A stretch of DNA of 64,000 nt from DASXRU01 sp034665305 (GCA_034665305.1 JAXDFZ010000010.1:310001-374000); one strand, 5' to 3'. Shown: positions 50,293 to 61,100, counted from the stretch's first letter. Made by a program: numbers and translations. Notes: generated from the letters alone by a model not told the origin.

Positions 50293-51876
50293 ATGTTCGA
50301 TCGTATCCAGGGACAACCAACTGACGCCGAACGCACGGTGCTGCATAAGTTACGCGTTTGGATCGCAGCGCTGGCCATCGCCTGCCTGCTGATGGGTGTG
50401 GGCATCGGTGCCATGCTGGCCGGACGTCCGGCGGTGGCGCAGAGCGAAGCCCAAATTGCGCGCGCCCCGGAAGCTCTGTCGGCGTCGTTTGCCGAGATCG
50501 CGAAACGGGTTGAACCGGCGGTCGTAAATATCGATACGTTAACCGCTGCTCCCAACGTTGCCGAAAAGGACAACGAGGACAAAGAAGACCAAACCCCGAA
50601 CAATCCGCTGTTCGACATGTTTCGGCGCCAGGCGCAACGCCCGGCGCGCGGAGTTGGCAGCGGCTTCATCGTCGATCCAAAGGGTTACATCCTGACGAAC
50701 GAACATGTGATCGAAGGCGCCACGCGCATCACGATTGGTTTGCAATCGGGTGAGAAGTTGCGCGGCCAGGTCGTCGGGATTGATCACGAAACTGATCTCG
50801 CCGTCATCAAGGTAGAAAGCCCGCGCGATCTGCCGACCGTCAAGTTGGGTGATTCCAACGGCGCGCAGGTTGGTGATTGGGTGCTGGCGATTGGCTCGCC
50901 GTTTGGCCTGGAACAAACAGTAACCGCGGGAATCATTTCGAAGAAGGAACGCGAATCGCAGTTCTTCACGAGCTTTCAACGTTTTCTACAAACCGACGCC
51001 GCCATCAATCGGGGAAACAGTGGTGGACCACTCGTGAACATGCGCGGCGAAGTCATCGGCGTAAATTCGCAGATCGCCACTTCCACCGGTGACTACAACG
51101 GGATCGGATTCGCCCTGCCTGCTAATGAAGCGGGTTTTGTCTACCGCCAACTGGTATCGGGCGGGAAAGTGAAGCGCGGTTATCTGGGAATCACTTTGGA
51201 CTCCGTGCGCGCTGAATTTGCACGCGTTTATGGCTTGAGCGATGCGCGCGGCGCGATCGTGGCCGATGTGCAAGCGGGCGAGGATGGCAAACCAACCCCG
51301 GCCGCTAAAGCCGGCATTCAGTCCAACGACGTAATCATCGAGTTCGAAGGCCAACCGGTGCAGGATGCGAACGATTTGATCGCCCGCGTCGCCAGCACTC
51401 CGGTGGGACAGAACGTAACGCTCACGTTGTTGCGCGACGTAGACGGCAAACTGGACAAACGGACGGTGACGGTGATGCTCGGCGATCGCTCAATTTATCT
51501 GCCGCGCCGTGCGCCGGATTTAGCGCCACCGGTCGTGGACAAAGAGTCTTCGCTGAAGGGCAACACTTTGAAGCTCGGCATCACGCTGGGCGAACTGACA
51601 GCGCAACTGGTTGCGGAGCGGCATTTGGGCGGCGTCAAGGGACTGTACGTAAAAGAGGTTGACCCGAACGGCATCGCCGCTGACGCGCGACCCTATCCGG
51701 TGCGCGAAAGAGAAGTGGTCACGCGCATCAATCGCGTCCCGGTTAATTCGCTGGCAGATTTTCAGCGCGTGTTGAGTGCGCTGAAACCGGGCGACGCGAT
51801 TGTTTTGAACCTGACGCGCTTCGATGAGGAGTCAGGAAAGCTCGCGCAGCGAATCGTGCAGTTTACGTACCAGTAA
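50293..51876 (+). CDS. DegP/HtrA-type serine protease with two PDZ domains
   Basis: A 527-residue exported protease. An N-terminal hydrophobic anchor (VWIAALAIACLLMGVGIGAM) is followed by a trypsin-like domain with the triad His138 (TNEHVIEG), Asp168 (HETDLAVIKV) and Ser243 (NRGNSGGPL). Two PDZ domains follow at about 290-390 (GYLGITL, AAKAGIQSNDVIIEFEGQ) and 425-520 (KGLYVKEVDPNGIA, REVVTRINRVPVN). HtrA proteases degrade or refold damaged envelope proteins. A candidate promoter lies about 100 bp upstream. The gene stands alone, followed by a hairpin repeat. Confidence 0.95.
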   Translation: MFDRIQGQPTDAERTVLHKLRVWIAALAIACLLMGVGIGAMLAGRPAVAQSEAQIARAPEALSASFAEIAKRVEPAVVNIDTLTAAPNVAEKDNEDKEDQTPNNPLFDMFRRQAQRPARGVGSGFIVDPKGYILTNEHVIEGATRITIGLQSGEKLRGQVVGIDHETDLAVIKVESPRDLPTVKLGDSNGAQVGDWVLAIGSPFGLEQTVTAGIISKKERESQFFTSFQRFLQTDAAINRGNSGGPLVNMRGEVIGVNSQIATSTGDYNGIGFALPANEAGFVYRQLVSGGKVKRGYLGITLDSVRAEFARVYGLSDARGAIVADVQAGEDGKPTPAAKAGIQSNDVIIEFEGQPVQDANDLIARVASTPVGQNVTLTLLRDVDGKLDKRTVTVMLGDRSIYLPRRAPDLAPPVVDKESSLKGNTLKLGITLGELTAQLVAERHLGGVKGLYVKEVDPNGIAADARPYPVREREVVTRINRVPVNSLADFQRVLSALKPGDAIVLNLTRFDEESGKLAQRIVQFTYQ

Positions 51877-51884
51877 GAAAGACC

Positions 51885-51953
51885 GGTGTCGGGTCTCAGG
51901 TGTCAGGTGCCGGTTAACCAGCGCCCGTACCTGACACCCGGCACCCGACACCC
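51885..51953. repeat. GGTGTCGGGT / ACCCGACACC inverted repeat
   Basis: GGTGTCGGGTCTCAGGTGTC then AGGTGCCGG is mirrored by CCTGACACCCGGCACCCGAC then ACC. It lies between the DegP and aldehyde dehydrogenase genes and may act as a hairpin end for the first transcript. Confidence 0.75.
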
Positions 51954-51964
51954 GAACGCATTTT

Positions 51965-53533
51965 ATGGCCCAGGCAAAAAAAGCACTCACAAAATCAACT
52001 GCGAAACGTAAGATCGCGCGCCAAACACGCGCGGCAGCTAATACCTATCAGAACTACATCAACGGCAAATGGGTCTCGAGCAGAAGCGGTGAAACCTTCG
52101 AGAACGTTAATCCGGCCGACACCCGCGATGTCATCGGGCGGTTTGCGCTTTCCACTCGCGAGGACGTTGATGCCGCGGTCAGTGCCGCGCTCGAGGCGTT
52201 TAATCGCTGGCGGTTGACCCCGGCGCCGCGGCGCGCGGAAATGCTTTTCCGCCTGGGCGAGATTCTGCTGCGCAAGAAAGATCGCTACGCTGCCGATATG
52301 ACGCGCGAGATGGGCAAAGTCTTGAAAGAGACCGGCGGCGACGTTCAGGAAGCTATCGATTGCACCTACTACACCGCGGGCGAGGGACGCCGCCTGCACG
52401 GCTTCACGACCCCGGCTGAGATGCCTAACAAGTTTGCGATGTGCGTGCGCCAGCCGGTGGGGCTGTGTGGTTTGATCACGCCATGGAATTTTCCCATGGC
52501 GATCCCTTCATGGAAACTGATTCCGGCGCTGGTCTGCGGCAACACGGTAGTGATCAAGCCGGCCGAGGACACGCCCTTATCAACTTACAATCTGGTGGCC
52601 GCTTGCGAAGAAGCCGGCATCCCGCCCGGTGTCGTTAACCTGGTAACCGGCTATGGCGAGACAGCGGGAGCGTCAATCACCGAACATCCTTCGCTGCGCC
52701 TGATTTCATTCACCGGTTCGACCGAGACAGGACGTTCGGTCGCCGCGGCATGTGCAGAACGCAACGCGATCTGCTCGCTCGAGATGGGCGGCAAGAACGT
52801 CATCATTGTGATGGAGGACGCCGATATCGATCTGGCGGTTGAGGGCGCGGTGTGGGGTGCATTCGGCACTTCCGGTCAGCGCTGCACCGCATCTTCGCGT
52901 TTAGTAGTTCACAAAGATGTCTACAAGCAATTCACCCGCAAGCTGGTCGACCGCGCGCGTAAATTGCGCGTCGGGAACGGCGCCGATCCTAAAACCGAGA
53001 TGGGTCCGGTGATTAACGAAGATGCGCTGCGAAAGATTCTGAGTTACGTCGAAATCGGCCGGCGCGAAGATCGCGCGAAGCTTGCCTGTGGCGGCAATCG
53101 CCTGCCCGGCAGTGAATATGACAACGGGTTTTTCATCGAGCCCACGGTCTTTACCGACGCTGCTCCCGATATGCGAATTGCGCAGGAAGAGATCTTTGGT
53201 CCGGTCACAACAGTTATTCCGACGGGCTCGCTCGACGAAGCCATCGATATTGCCAACGGCGTTCGCTACGGTTTGTCAGCGGCGATTTATACCAGTGACG
53301 TGAACCGCGCTTTCCACGCGATGAACGAAACTTACACGGGGATCTTCTATGTGAACTCTTCGACGATCGGCGCCGAAGTTCACCTTCCCTTCGGCGGCAC
53401 CAAGGCAACCGGCAACGGCCATCGTGAGGCCGGAACGCAGGTGCTCGATATTTTCTCAGAATGGAAATCAGTCTACGTCGATTACAGCGGCAAGCTGCAG
53501 CGCGCGCAGATCGATGTTGATGAGCATTTATAG
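51965..53533 (+). CDS. NAD(P)-dependent aldehyde dehydrogenase
   Basis: A 522-residue ALDH-superfamily enzyme. The catalytic cysteine is Cys307 (GQRCTASSR) and the general base is Glu273 (LEMGGKN), 34 residues apart as in the family. The cofactor-binding segments are TPWNFPMAIPSWKL and FTGSTETGRS. The first 25 residues are a Lys/Arg/Ala-rich extension that the family lacks. Overall it resembles the YcbD/GabD-like or semialdehyde dehydrogenase groups; the substrate is unknown. The alanine dehydrogenase gene follows on the same strand. Confidence 0.94.
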   Translation: MAQAKKALTKSTAKRKIARQTRAAANTYQNYINGKWVSSRSGETFENVNPADTRDVIGRFALSTREDVDAAVSAALEAFNRWRLTPAPRRAEMLFRLGEILLRKKDRYAADMTREMGKVLKETGGDVQEAIDCTYYTAGEGRRLHGFTTPAEMPNKFAMCVRQPVGLCGLITPWNFPMAIPSWKLIPALVCGNTVVIKPAEDTPLSTYNLVAACEEAGIPPGVVNLVTGYGETAGASITEHPSLRLISFTGSTETGRSVAAACAERNAICSLEMGGKNVIIVMEDADIDLAVEGAVWGAFGTSGQRCTASSRLVVHKDVYKQFTRKLVDRARKLRVGNGADPKTEMGPVINEDALRKILSYVEIGRREDRAKLACGGNRLPGSEYDNGFFIEPTVFTDAAPDMRIAQEEIFGPVTTVIPTGSLDEAIDIANGVRYGLSAAIYTSDVNRAFHAMNETYTGIFYVNSSTIGAEVHLPFGGTKATGNGHREAGTQVLDIFSEWKSVYVDYSGKLQRAQIDVDEHL

Positions 53534-53594
53534 TTCAGCCGCCCGCTCGCCTGGCGATGTTGGCCAGGTACGAATCTGCCCACGGAGCTAACGA

Positions 53595-54707
53595 ATGATT
53601 GTCGGATTACCTAAAGAGATTAAAGACAACGAATACCGTGTCGGCCTGACACCGGCCGGCGTGCGCGCTTTAACGGATGCCGGACACAAGGTCGTAGTTG
53701 AGCGTAGTGCGGGCGACGGATCCGGCTTCGCGGATAACCTTTACCAGCGGGCCGGGGCCACCATACTCGAAACCGCCGATGATGTCTGGCAGCAGGGCGA
53801 AATGATCGTCAAGGTCAAAGAGCCGATTGCTCCCGAGTATCCGCGTATGCGCGAGGGCCAGTTGCTTTTTACTTACCTGCATCTGGCGCCTGACAACGAA
53901 CTTACCAAGCAGTTAGTCGAACGCAAGGTCACCGGAATTGCTTACGAGACAATTACGGATCGTCGCGGAGCCTTGCCGTTACTCACCCCGATGTCTGAAG
54001 TTGCCGGCCGTATGGCGATCCAGGTGGGCGCGCATTATTTGGAAAAGATGAGCGGTGGCGGCGGCGTGCTGCTGGGCGGCGTTCCGGGCGTGCCGGCTGC
54101 ACGCGTCGTGATTATCGGCGGCGGCGTCGTCGGAACCAACGCGGCCAAGATCGCTGTTGGCATGGGCGCTCACGTAACGATCATCGACAACAATCTCGAT
54201 CGGCTGCGCGAGCTGGACGATATTTTTCTTTCCAAGATTTCTACACTCGCTTCCAACGCCTACATGATTCAGGACGCGATCTCCACGGCTGACCTGATTG
54301 TCGGCGCTGTGCTTGTTCCTGGTGGCGCCGCGCCGAAACTGATAACGCGCGGTATGTTGAAAGAAGTTCCTCGCGGCGCGGTGATCGTCGACGTCGCAGT
54401 GGACCAGGGCGGTTGTATTGAGACCACGCACCCGACGACGCATTCGAACCCGACTTATTATGTCGAAGACGTGTTGCACTACTGCGTGGCGAACATGCCG
54501 GGAGCAGTGCCGCGCACCTCAACCTTCGCCCTGACCAACGCCACCTTGCCCTACGCTCTAAAACTCGCTAACAAAGGTTTCATCGAGGCGATCAACAGCG
54601 ATTCGGGGTTGATGGAAGGCGTCAATACTTACGCCGGCAAATTGACCTACGAGGCCGTGGCCGGGGCGCAGAATCGCGAGTACACGCCGCTTAGTCAGCT
54701 TCTCTGA
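53595..54707 (+). CDS. ald: alanine dehydrogenase
   Basis: A 370-residue NAD-dependent enzyme interconverting alanine and pyruvate. MIVGLPKEIKDNEYRVGLTP with the substrate-binding Arg is the classic N-terminus. YLHLAPDNELT, GVLLGGVPGVPAARVVIIGG with the NAD loop, DVAVDQGGCIETTHPTTHSN and MPGAVPRTSTFALTNATLPY are all standard. Kynureninase in this window would release alanine, so the two could be metabolically linked, though they are 43 kb apart. Confidence 0.97.
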   Translation: MIVGLPKEIKDNEYRVGLTPAGVRALTDAGHKVVVERSAGDGSGFADNLYQRAGATILETADDVWQQGEMIVKVKEPIAPEYPRMREGQLLFTYLHLAPDNELTKQLVERKVTGIAYETITDRRGALPLLTPMSEVAGRMAIQVGAHYLEKMSGGGGVLLGGVPGVPAARVVIIGGGVVGTNAAKIAVGMGAHVTIIDNNLDRLRELDDIFLSKISTLASNAYMIQDAISTADLIVGAVLVPGGAAPKLITRGMLKEVPRGAVIVDVAVDQGGCIETTHPTTHSNPTYYVEDVLHYCVANMPGAVPRTSTFALTNATLPYALKLANKGFIEAINSDSGLMEGVNTYAGKLTYEAVAGAQNREYTPLSQLL

Positions 54708-54806
54708 ATCCGAAAAACCTCATAGCAAAGAATCCGGTATTTCACGATTCGGCGTCACCCTGCGTGGCATTCGCTTTGTCGTCTTGCCAGCCTTACAATT
54801 TGGCAG

Positions 54807-55028
54807 ATGAGTGATTCCGAACTCATGACCGAACCCAGTTTGGAAACGATTCTGGATCGAATCAATGCGGAAGGCGCGGTGATGCGTGCTAGCTTTGAGA
54901 AGATCGAGGACAGATTCCAGGTAATCGAAGAGCGCCTGGAGCGGATGGAGAAGCGGCTCGATGGGGTTCAAGGTGCCGTACTTGAAGTGTGGGCCGACCA
55001 GAGAGAATTTCGCGCGACTTTCAAATAG
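54807..55028 (+). CDS. small coiled-coil protein of unknown function
   Basis: A 73-residue acidic protein. Most of it (about 15-55) is a predicted heptad coil: FEKIEDRFQVIEERLERMEK then RLDGVQGAVLEV. I do not recognise a family. It lies between ald and a minus-strand receiver gene. Support is modest: a clear ATG and a coding-like composition. Confidence 0.55.
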   Translation: MSDSELMTEPSLETILDRINAEGAVMRASFEKIEDRFQVIEERLERMEKRLDGVQGAVLEVWADQREFRATFK

Positions 55029-55042
55029 CCGAAGTTGAGTAC

Positions 55043-55489
55043 TTAGGCTTCCCTCTTCCTGGCTTCATCGATCAACCGAGTCAGGTGAGTTATTAGTTCC
55101 TCCGGCTTCACCGGTTTAATGAGACAAAGGTCCGCGGCTTCCCTCGCTTGCGTCGAAGCAGCATTCCCGTCAAACGCGCTCAAGAGAATGATGGGCAGCG
55201 TCGCCAGCGTAGGGTGACTGCGCAGGAAGCGAACCAATTCCTGACCGCTCAATTGCGGCATGATGGCGTCGGTGACCACCGCGTCAACCGGTTGGGCCAG
55301 CGCAATTTTCATCGCCTCCAATCCATCCGCCGCACAAATCACTTCATAACCGGCGCGTTCCAAAATGACTTGCAGAAAACGCCGCACGGCGCGATCGTCC
55401 TCCGCCAAAAGGACGCGCGCCTTTCCTCCCGTCGAAGCGCTCGCGGTCTCTGAGGTCGCCGAGTCTGGTTTTTCTGGGCTGTCGCTCAT
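55043..55489 (-). CDS. stand-alone response regulator receiver protein
   Basis: A 148-residue CheY-like protein. After a 25-residue Ser/Ala/Thr-rich tail, the receiver has acidic pocket residues in LLAEDDRA, phospho-acceptor Asp74 (VVTDAIMPQLSG) and the conserved lysine in LIKPVKPEE. There is no output domain. The cognate kinase is not adjacent, so it may be served by a distant hybrid kinase. Confidence 0.92.
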   Translation of the reverse strand: MSDSPEKPDSATSETASASTGGKARVLLAEDDRAVRRFLQVILERAGYEVICAADGLEAMKIALAQPVDAVVTDAIMPQLSGQELVRFLRSHPTLATLPIILLSAFDGNAASTQAREAADLCLIKPVKPEELITHLTRLIDEARKREA

Positions 55490-55580
55490 GGATTGCGGTG
55501 TTTCTCGGCCGTCAAACTCGCAAGGTTAGGGTGCCGACAAATCGTTGTCAATAAAGCACCGGTGGCTAGTGCCCTGATTT

Positions 55581-55649
55581 GTAACGCAAACTGTTAATTG
55601 CGATGTTTAGTGACAATCAACGGGCGCGCAAACTAACTGTTTGCGTTAC
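55581..55649. repeat. GTAACGCAAAC-family inverted repeat, copy 3
   Basis: GTAACGCAAACTGTTAATTG then CG is mirrored by CGCAAACTAACTGTTTGCGT then TAC. It matches the copy at 44502-44566. Confidence 0.75.
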
Positions 55650-55697
55650 GAAAACCAAACTAGGGCACCAGGTACCGATGCAGCAATGCGTCAGTTT

Positions 55698-55747
55698 GAA
55701 TCTCATAAGCACCGCACCTCAGTGCGGTGATCCAGGTAGGCCATATT
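55698..55747. repeat. GAATCTCATTAG-family repeat, copy 3 (truncated)
   Basis: GAATCTCATAAGCACCGCAC then CTCAGTGCGGTGATCC, ending GTAGGCCATATT. The TAGGCCATATT tail is shared with copy 2; the right half is missing. Confidence 0.7.
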
Positions 55748-55916
55748 GATTAACGGTATGGACCCTGTAAAGCTAAAGCGGGAGCACATGTGGCTTTGCT
55801 AGCGACCTGCTATACTACGCGGTTTGGATAGAAGCCCCGCGAGCTGCCTGTGCGAGCTGAGCACTATCGAGCATTGAATGCGCGGCTGTTAGGACTTAGA
55901 AGGAACGCATCGATTT

Positions 55917-57320
55917 ATGTACGAGTTTGCTGTTACTCCGGCTGTAACTCAGATCCGCCGCCGCGGCGTGGAGATCGCGACCGTGGCTCCCGCTAGTCTG
56001 GCTGAAGAACTCGAGTTGCAGACCGGCGATCGGATCATGAGAGTCAACGGACGTCCGGTGCGTGACTATCTGGATTTCCGCTTTCAGACCGGAGGCGAAA
56101 CCGAACTCGTAGTCGACGTGCGAAAGGCCAACGGCGAAGACTGGGAATTGAATATTGAGCGCGCGGAAGACGAAGACTTTGGTCTGGGCTTTGAACAGAT
56201 TGTACCGCGGCAGTGCGCCAACGAATGTCTGTTCTGCTTCTGCAAGGGAAATCCAGACGACGCGCGTCCCTCGCTTTTTATTCGCGACGAGGATGTGCGT
56301 CTTTCTTTCCTTTACGGAAATTACACCACCCTGAGTTCGATCACTGAGGAAGAAATGAATCGCGTGATCGAACAGCGCCTCACGCCGCAATACGTGTCCG
56401 TTCACGCTACCGATGTTGAGGTGCGGGCCTACTTGCTTGGCGTCGACAAAGAGCGCGCGGACATCTCAACCAAAATGTCGCGGCTGATGGATGCGGGAAT
56501 TGAGATTCATGCGCAAGTAGTTTTATGTCCGGAGATAAATGACGGCGCCGTCTTGCGCCGGACGATCATGGACCTCGCCCCTTTTCACCCGCGGGTAAAG
56601 AGCGTGGCTATCGTACCGTTGGGGCTGACGCGCTATAACACCGATAAGCGCTTAACTGCGGTGACACCGGATTTTTGCCGGCGCACGATTGCGGAGGTCG
56701 GCGAAGTTCAAAACGAACTACGCCAGAGTCTGGGAACGACGTTCGCCTTCCTGGGCGATGAGATCTATTTGCGCGCTGGCCATGCGGTGCCGGCGCGCGC
56801 GCATTATGGCGAGTATCCGCAGATCGAGGATGGCGTTGGGATGGTGCGGTCTTTTGCCAATGAGTTTGAAAAGCTCATCCGCAAACTTGAACGCCAGGCG
56901 CCGGTGCAGCCGCACGCGGTGCATGGAACAATCATGACGGGAACTCTGTTCGCTCCCGTTCTGCGCCGCATGATCGATCGTTTGAACCGCAAGTTTGGCA
57001 CCAGGTTGAGCGTGGTCGCAGTTGACAACCTCTACTTCGGCGGCGACGTTAGCGTCGCCGGCCTGGTAAGCGGGGGCGATCTGCTGGCGGCCCGTTCGTC
57101 CGTCGCCGGCGACTTCGTCATTATTCCGCGGACGATGCTGAAGAGTGATGAAGCTGTAATGCTTGACGGGATGAAGCTGGAGGAAATTGAACAGCAGTTT
57201 GGGCTGCCGGTGAAGGCAGTCGATTTCAATTCGTTTTCCGCGTTGATTGCGGGAGCATCTTCCTTCAGCGTCGGCGCGCCCGCCCAGTCAACGCTTGCAG
57301 CGGCGAAGTTGAGTCTTTAG
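55917..57320 (+). CDS. DUF512 radical-SAM family protein with PDZ-like N-terminus
   Basis: A 467-residue protein. Residues about 15-75 resemble a PDZ domain (LAEELELQTGDRIMRVNGRP). RQCANECLFCFCKGNP follows with Cys100, Cys104 and Cys107 in the CxxxCxxC spacing of radical-SAM [4Fe-4S] proteins. The barrel continues through YVSVHATD, VLCPEINDG and VPLGLTRYN, and the C-terminal DUF512 domain includes DNLYFGGDVSVAGLVSGGDL. The reaction is unknown for this family. It is followed by a methyltransferase gene on the same strand. Confidence 0.9.
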   Translation: MYEFAVTPAVTQIRRRGVEIATVAPASLAEELELQTGDRIMRVNGRPVRDYLDFRFQTGGETELVVDVRKANGEDWELNIERAEDEDFGLGFEQIVPRQCANECLFCFCKGNPDDARPSLFIRDEDVRLSFLYGNYTTLSSITEEEMNRVIEQRLTPQYVSVHATDVEVRAYLLGVDKERADISTKMSRLMDAGIEIHAQVVLCPEINDGAVLRRTIMDLAPFHPRVKSVAIVPLGLTRYNTDKRLTAVTPDFCRRTIAEVGEVQNELRQSLGTTFAFLGDEIYLRAGHAVPARAHYGEYPQIEDGVGMVRSFANEFEKLIRKLERQAPVQPHAVHGTIMTGTLFAPVLRRMIDRLNRKFGTRLSVVAVDNLYFGGDVSVAGLVSGGDLLAARSSVAGDFVIIPRTMLKSDEAVMLDGMKLEEIEQQFGLPVKAVDFNSFSALIAGASSFSVGAPAQSTLAAAKLSL

Positions 57321-57380
57321 AAACGCCTGGTCTGATTTTCTGCTTGCACGTACCGGAGTGGGTAATAAATCATACCTGCT

Positions 57381-57965
57381 ATGTCGAACCAAATTCCCGC
57401 GGGCGACAAAAAAATTCTGGACGTGGGTTGCGGCCGCAACAAGTATCCGGGCGCGATCGGTTTAGACTCTAATCCGCGCACCGCCGCCGATGTCATTCAC
57501 GATCTCGGCGTCCTTCCCTATCCGTTTCCTGATAATGAATTCGACGAAGTAATTAGCCGCCATGTTATTGAACATGTCCCGGATGTGATGGCTTTTGTTT
57601 CTGAACTTCACCGCGTAACCAAACCGGGCGGCGTGATTAAAATCGTAACTCCGCATTATTCAAATCCTGATTGGCCCACCGACCCGACGCACCGCAATCA
57701 CTTCAACAGTTATTCCTTCACCTGCTTCATGCCGGACCGGACGCCGTTTCCGTTTTACACCGACGTCGTTTTGAAGCCGATCCGCACTTACGTTTCACTC
57801 GCCAACCTCTGGCGTGCGCTGGGCATCGAGGTTCTGGTTAACCTGGATCAGCGCTGGCCCGCCCTCCGTTTCACGCGAAAATTTTGGGAGTTCTACCTCT
57901 CAAATATTCTTCGTGGCAAAGAGCTGCGGTATGAATTGCAAGTGGTGAAGAGTCAGGTCAACTGA
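57381..57965 (+). CDS. class I SAM-dependent methyltransferase
   Basis: A 194-residue methyltransferase with the SAM loop ILDVGCGRNKYPGAIGLDSN (13-32). The post-I region PDNEFDEVISRHVIEHVPDV and the strand KPGGVIKIVTPH complete the Rossmann core. The C-terminal half is not diagnostic of a substrate; relatives act on small molecules or sugars. It lies 60 bp after the DUF512 gene. Confidence 0.9.
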   Translation: MSNQIPAGDKKILDVGCGRNKYPGAIGLDSNPRTAADVIHDLGVLPYPFPDNEFDEVISRHVIEHVPDVMAFVSELHRVTKPGGVIKIVTPHYSNPDWPTDPTHRNHFNSYSFTCFMPDRTPFPFYTDVVLKPIRTYVSLANLWRALGIEVLVNLDQRWPALRFTRKFWEFYLSNILRGKELRYELQVVKSQVN

Positions 57966-58199
57966 ACCTCCTCAACTGCCTGCTAAACCGGTCTTTAACC
58001 GTGTCCATTTCCGGGATTTCCAGGAAAATGAAGAAGTTCGGTTTTTTGGATCGGTAACTTCTGCCGCAGACCTTGCTTTCGCAGAATTTTCAAGGAAAAA
58101 AGACGCCCGGCCATTGGAATAAGCCTTGCTTAACTTTAAGACTATCCCCAGACAGAAAAATGAATAGCTCGAGGTACGAAAACAAGAGGGAGAATTTCT

Positions 58200-61100
58200 A
58201 TGTCTAAAGTATTGCGAGTCCTGTTTTGCCTCATCCTGATCAGCGGCTTGGCCAATATCTGCCTGGCCCAGACATCCGACGGCACCATCAGAGGGACAGT
58301 GTCGGATGCCAATGGCGCCCTTGTTACCGGCGCCACCGTCGAAGCGCTAAACGACAACACTGGCGATAAGCGCACTGCCACGACTGACGACAATGGCGCG
58401 TACTCGATTACTAATCTTCCGGTCGGCACTTACACCGTGACAGCCAACGCCACCGGCTTTGCGCCGGCGACTGCCAAGGTGAAAGTTTCCGTCGCCTTCA
58501 CGACCGATATGCCACCGCTGGTGCTGGGTGTATCGGGTGCTACTGCTAACGTCACGGTTACCGCGGGTGACGCCGAGACTCAACTCAACACCACGGACCA
58601 GCAGCTCTCGACTCTCATTGATAATAAGAAGATGCTCGACCTGCCCTTGTTATCGCGCGATCCGAATTCGCTGCTCTTGCTGGCGCCCGGAACGAACCAG
58701 TCTACGAGCCGGCTGGGGGGCGTGACTGTGAACGGCCAGCGTGAACGCAACAACAACTTTTTAGTTGATGGCATCGACAACAATGACACCGACGTTCCCG
58801 GCATCCTTGGCGGAGTTTCCACTCCCAGCCTGGATGCCACCGAAGAGTTCCGCGTCATCACCAACAACTTCAATGCGGAGTACGGCCGTAACACCGGCGC
58901 CATCGTCAGTGTGGCGACGAAATACGGCACGAATGAGTTTCATGGCGGCGCTTACATTTACTATCGTTCCGACAGATTCGCCGCTCGCGATTTCTTCGAC
59001 ACCACCGGAGATGCCAATCCGCTTCAGCGGCGGCAGTTCGGCGGAAAGATTGGCGGCCCGATCGTCAAGGACCGCACCTTTTTCTTTTTCAACTATGACC
59101 GCGATGTCTTCGATCAGGGATTACAAGTCACTCGCGATGTTCCCTCGGCGCAAGCGCGTCTGGGAATTTTCAATTTAACGTCACAGGGGCTGGGTGTCAT
59201 AGACGCTCGCTCGGCCGGCGCGAACAATGCGTTTGGCTTCACGGTTAATCCTGAATTCACTGCGCTACTTAACCGGCTCTATCCGTTGGGGAACTCTCCC
59301 GGCCAGGGCTTCCTGCCGGGTGTGTTTGATGCCTTCAGGTTCTCTACGCAGACGAACGATAAGCAAAATCAGATCTCGACGCGTCTGGACCACCGCATCA
59401 GCGATAAACATAGCCTGAAAGGCAGCTTCGCCTGGTCGGACGGGACTTTTGAGTTCTGTTGCGAGTCGTTTCCCGGGGCCAACGATGCGATCCTTAGTCC
59501 ACAGACTACCTATCGCCTTTCGACGAGCCTGGTTTCGAACTTCACGCCTAACCTCGTCAATGAGTTTCGCTTTGGCGGCAATCGTCTCCGCTTAGTCTTC
59601 GCGGGTGAAGGCGACGGAGGGGTCTCTGCCGCGCGCAGCCAGGATGTGCTGACCGCGCTCGCGCGCTCGGGCGCACCGCATGAGGCGAATCCGTTTGGTG
59701 GAGTCAACGGTGGTCAGATTTTTCTCGGCATTGCGGGAATTACGGCGCCGACATCCGGCTTTGACACGCAGTTCCGGACCACGGGCACGACCCATATTGG
59801 TGATTCGTTCACCTGGATTAGCGGCGGCCACAGCTTTAAGTTTGGCGGCGAATTCCGCTGGGTATATTCAAACGGAGCCAGCAATTTCTTCCGTCAGGAA
59901 AATCTGAATTTTAACCTTCCAACCACTTTCGGTTTTCCGCTGCTGTTCACAAACAATCCTGTGAACTTCGACGCGGACCCGAACAATGACGAGTTCGTGC
60001 CGCTTTCAGGGCAGCTCGCGACAGTGCAAAACTTTGCCAGCTTCCTCTACGGGTTGGTGGCCTCCCAATCACAGTCGCAATTCTTCAACAAGAATGGCGC
60101 GCGCACCGACGCGGATTACCGCGGTTATCGCCAGCGTGAGTTCGAAGTTTTCTGGCAGGACACCTGGAAAGTTAAGCCGAACCTAACCTTCAACTACGGT
60201 CTGCGTTACACCTGGAATGGCGTGCCCTATGAGGTGGATGGCCAGATGTCGAACCTGGTCGGAGCTGATCCCAGCGGACCGACCCCTGCTGGTGGTTTCC
60301 ATTTCGAACTGGTGGGTAAAAACTCGGGAGGGCGCTACAACCTTTACGAGAATGATATGAACAACCTCGGCCCGCGCGTGGGATTCGCGTGGAGTCCGAA
60401 CGCTACGGATGGTTGGTTGTCCTGGCTGACCGGTGGGCCGGAGAGGACCTCGATACGCGGTGGCTACGGCATTTTCTATGACCGTGTGTTTGGTAACCTT
60501 TTCAGTAACTCCAGCGCTAATCCGCCGTTCCAACGTGATTTCTTCGAGTTCGTTGGTGACTTTGTTGATGCGATCCCGCGTCCGGCGACGCAGAATCCTT
60601 CGGCTTTTGTCCAGGACGATTCGTTTATCTTCCCGGTGCTTTTCCCGCTGCCGGGCAATAACCAGTTTCAAGAGAAGTTTGCGATGCCCATGACTCAGAG
60701 TTGGAACCTCGGAATCCAACGTCAGTTTAAGGGGGCCATGCTTTTTGAAGCTGACTATGTGGGTTCAGTGGGACAGAACCTGCTGGGCGCAGTCGATGGC
60801 AACATGACGAGCGTCACGCGCGTTAACGCGATCACCGGTGCGCACAACACCATCGATCCCAATGACCCGATTGGCAACTACTTCAACGGCTCAAGAAACA
60901 CCGCGTTCTTCCAGTCGAATCTAAATGTTTCGATTGGCCGCTCCAGCTACCACGCGGGGCAATTTCGCTTCACCAAGAGTCTGAACCAAGGCAGATTTGG
61001 TCGAGGCCAGTTTCAGGCGGCTTACACGCTGGCCCATTCGATGGACAATGCAGCCGATCCCATCGACACGCAACAAGGGGAACGCAGCTTCCCGCGCGAT

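Larger units (their letters stand above)
55490..55916. other. 427-bp divergent gap with two repeat copies
   Basis: It holds a GTAACGCAAAC-family copy (55581-55649) and a truncated GAATCTCATTAG-family copy (55698-55747). A TATACT hexamer lies at 55811-55816, with no good -35 partner, about 100 bp before the DUF512 gene. No coding frame is supported. Confidence 0.6.

Noticed and set aside
55811..55816. TATACT as a promoter -10 for the DUF512 gene
   Set aside because: No acceptable -35 hexamer at 16-18 bp spacing was seen.
60183..60719. 178-residue minus-strand open frame
   Set aside because: Antisense to the first TonB-dependent receptor with no family features.
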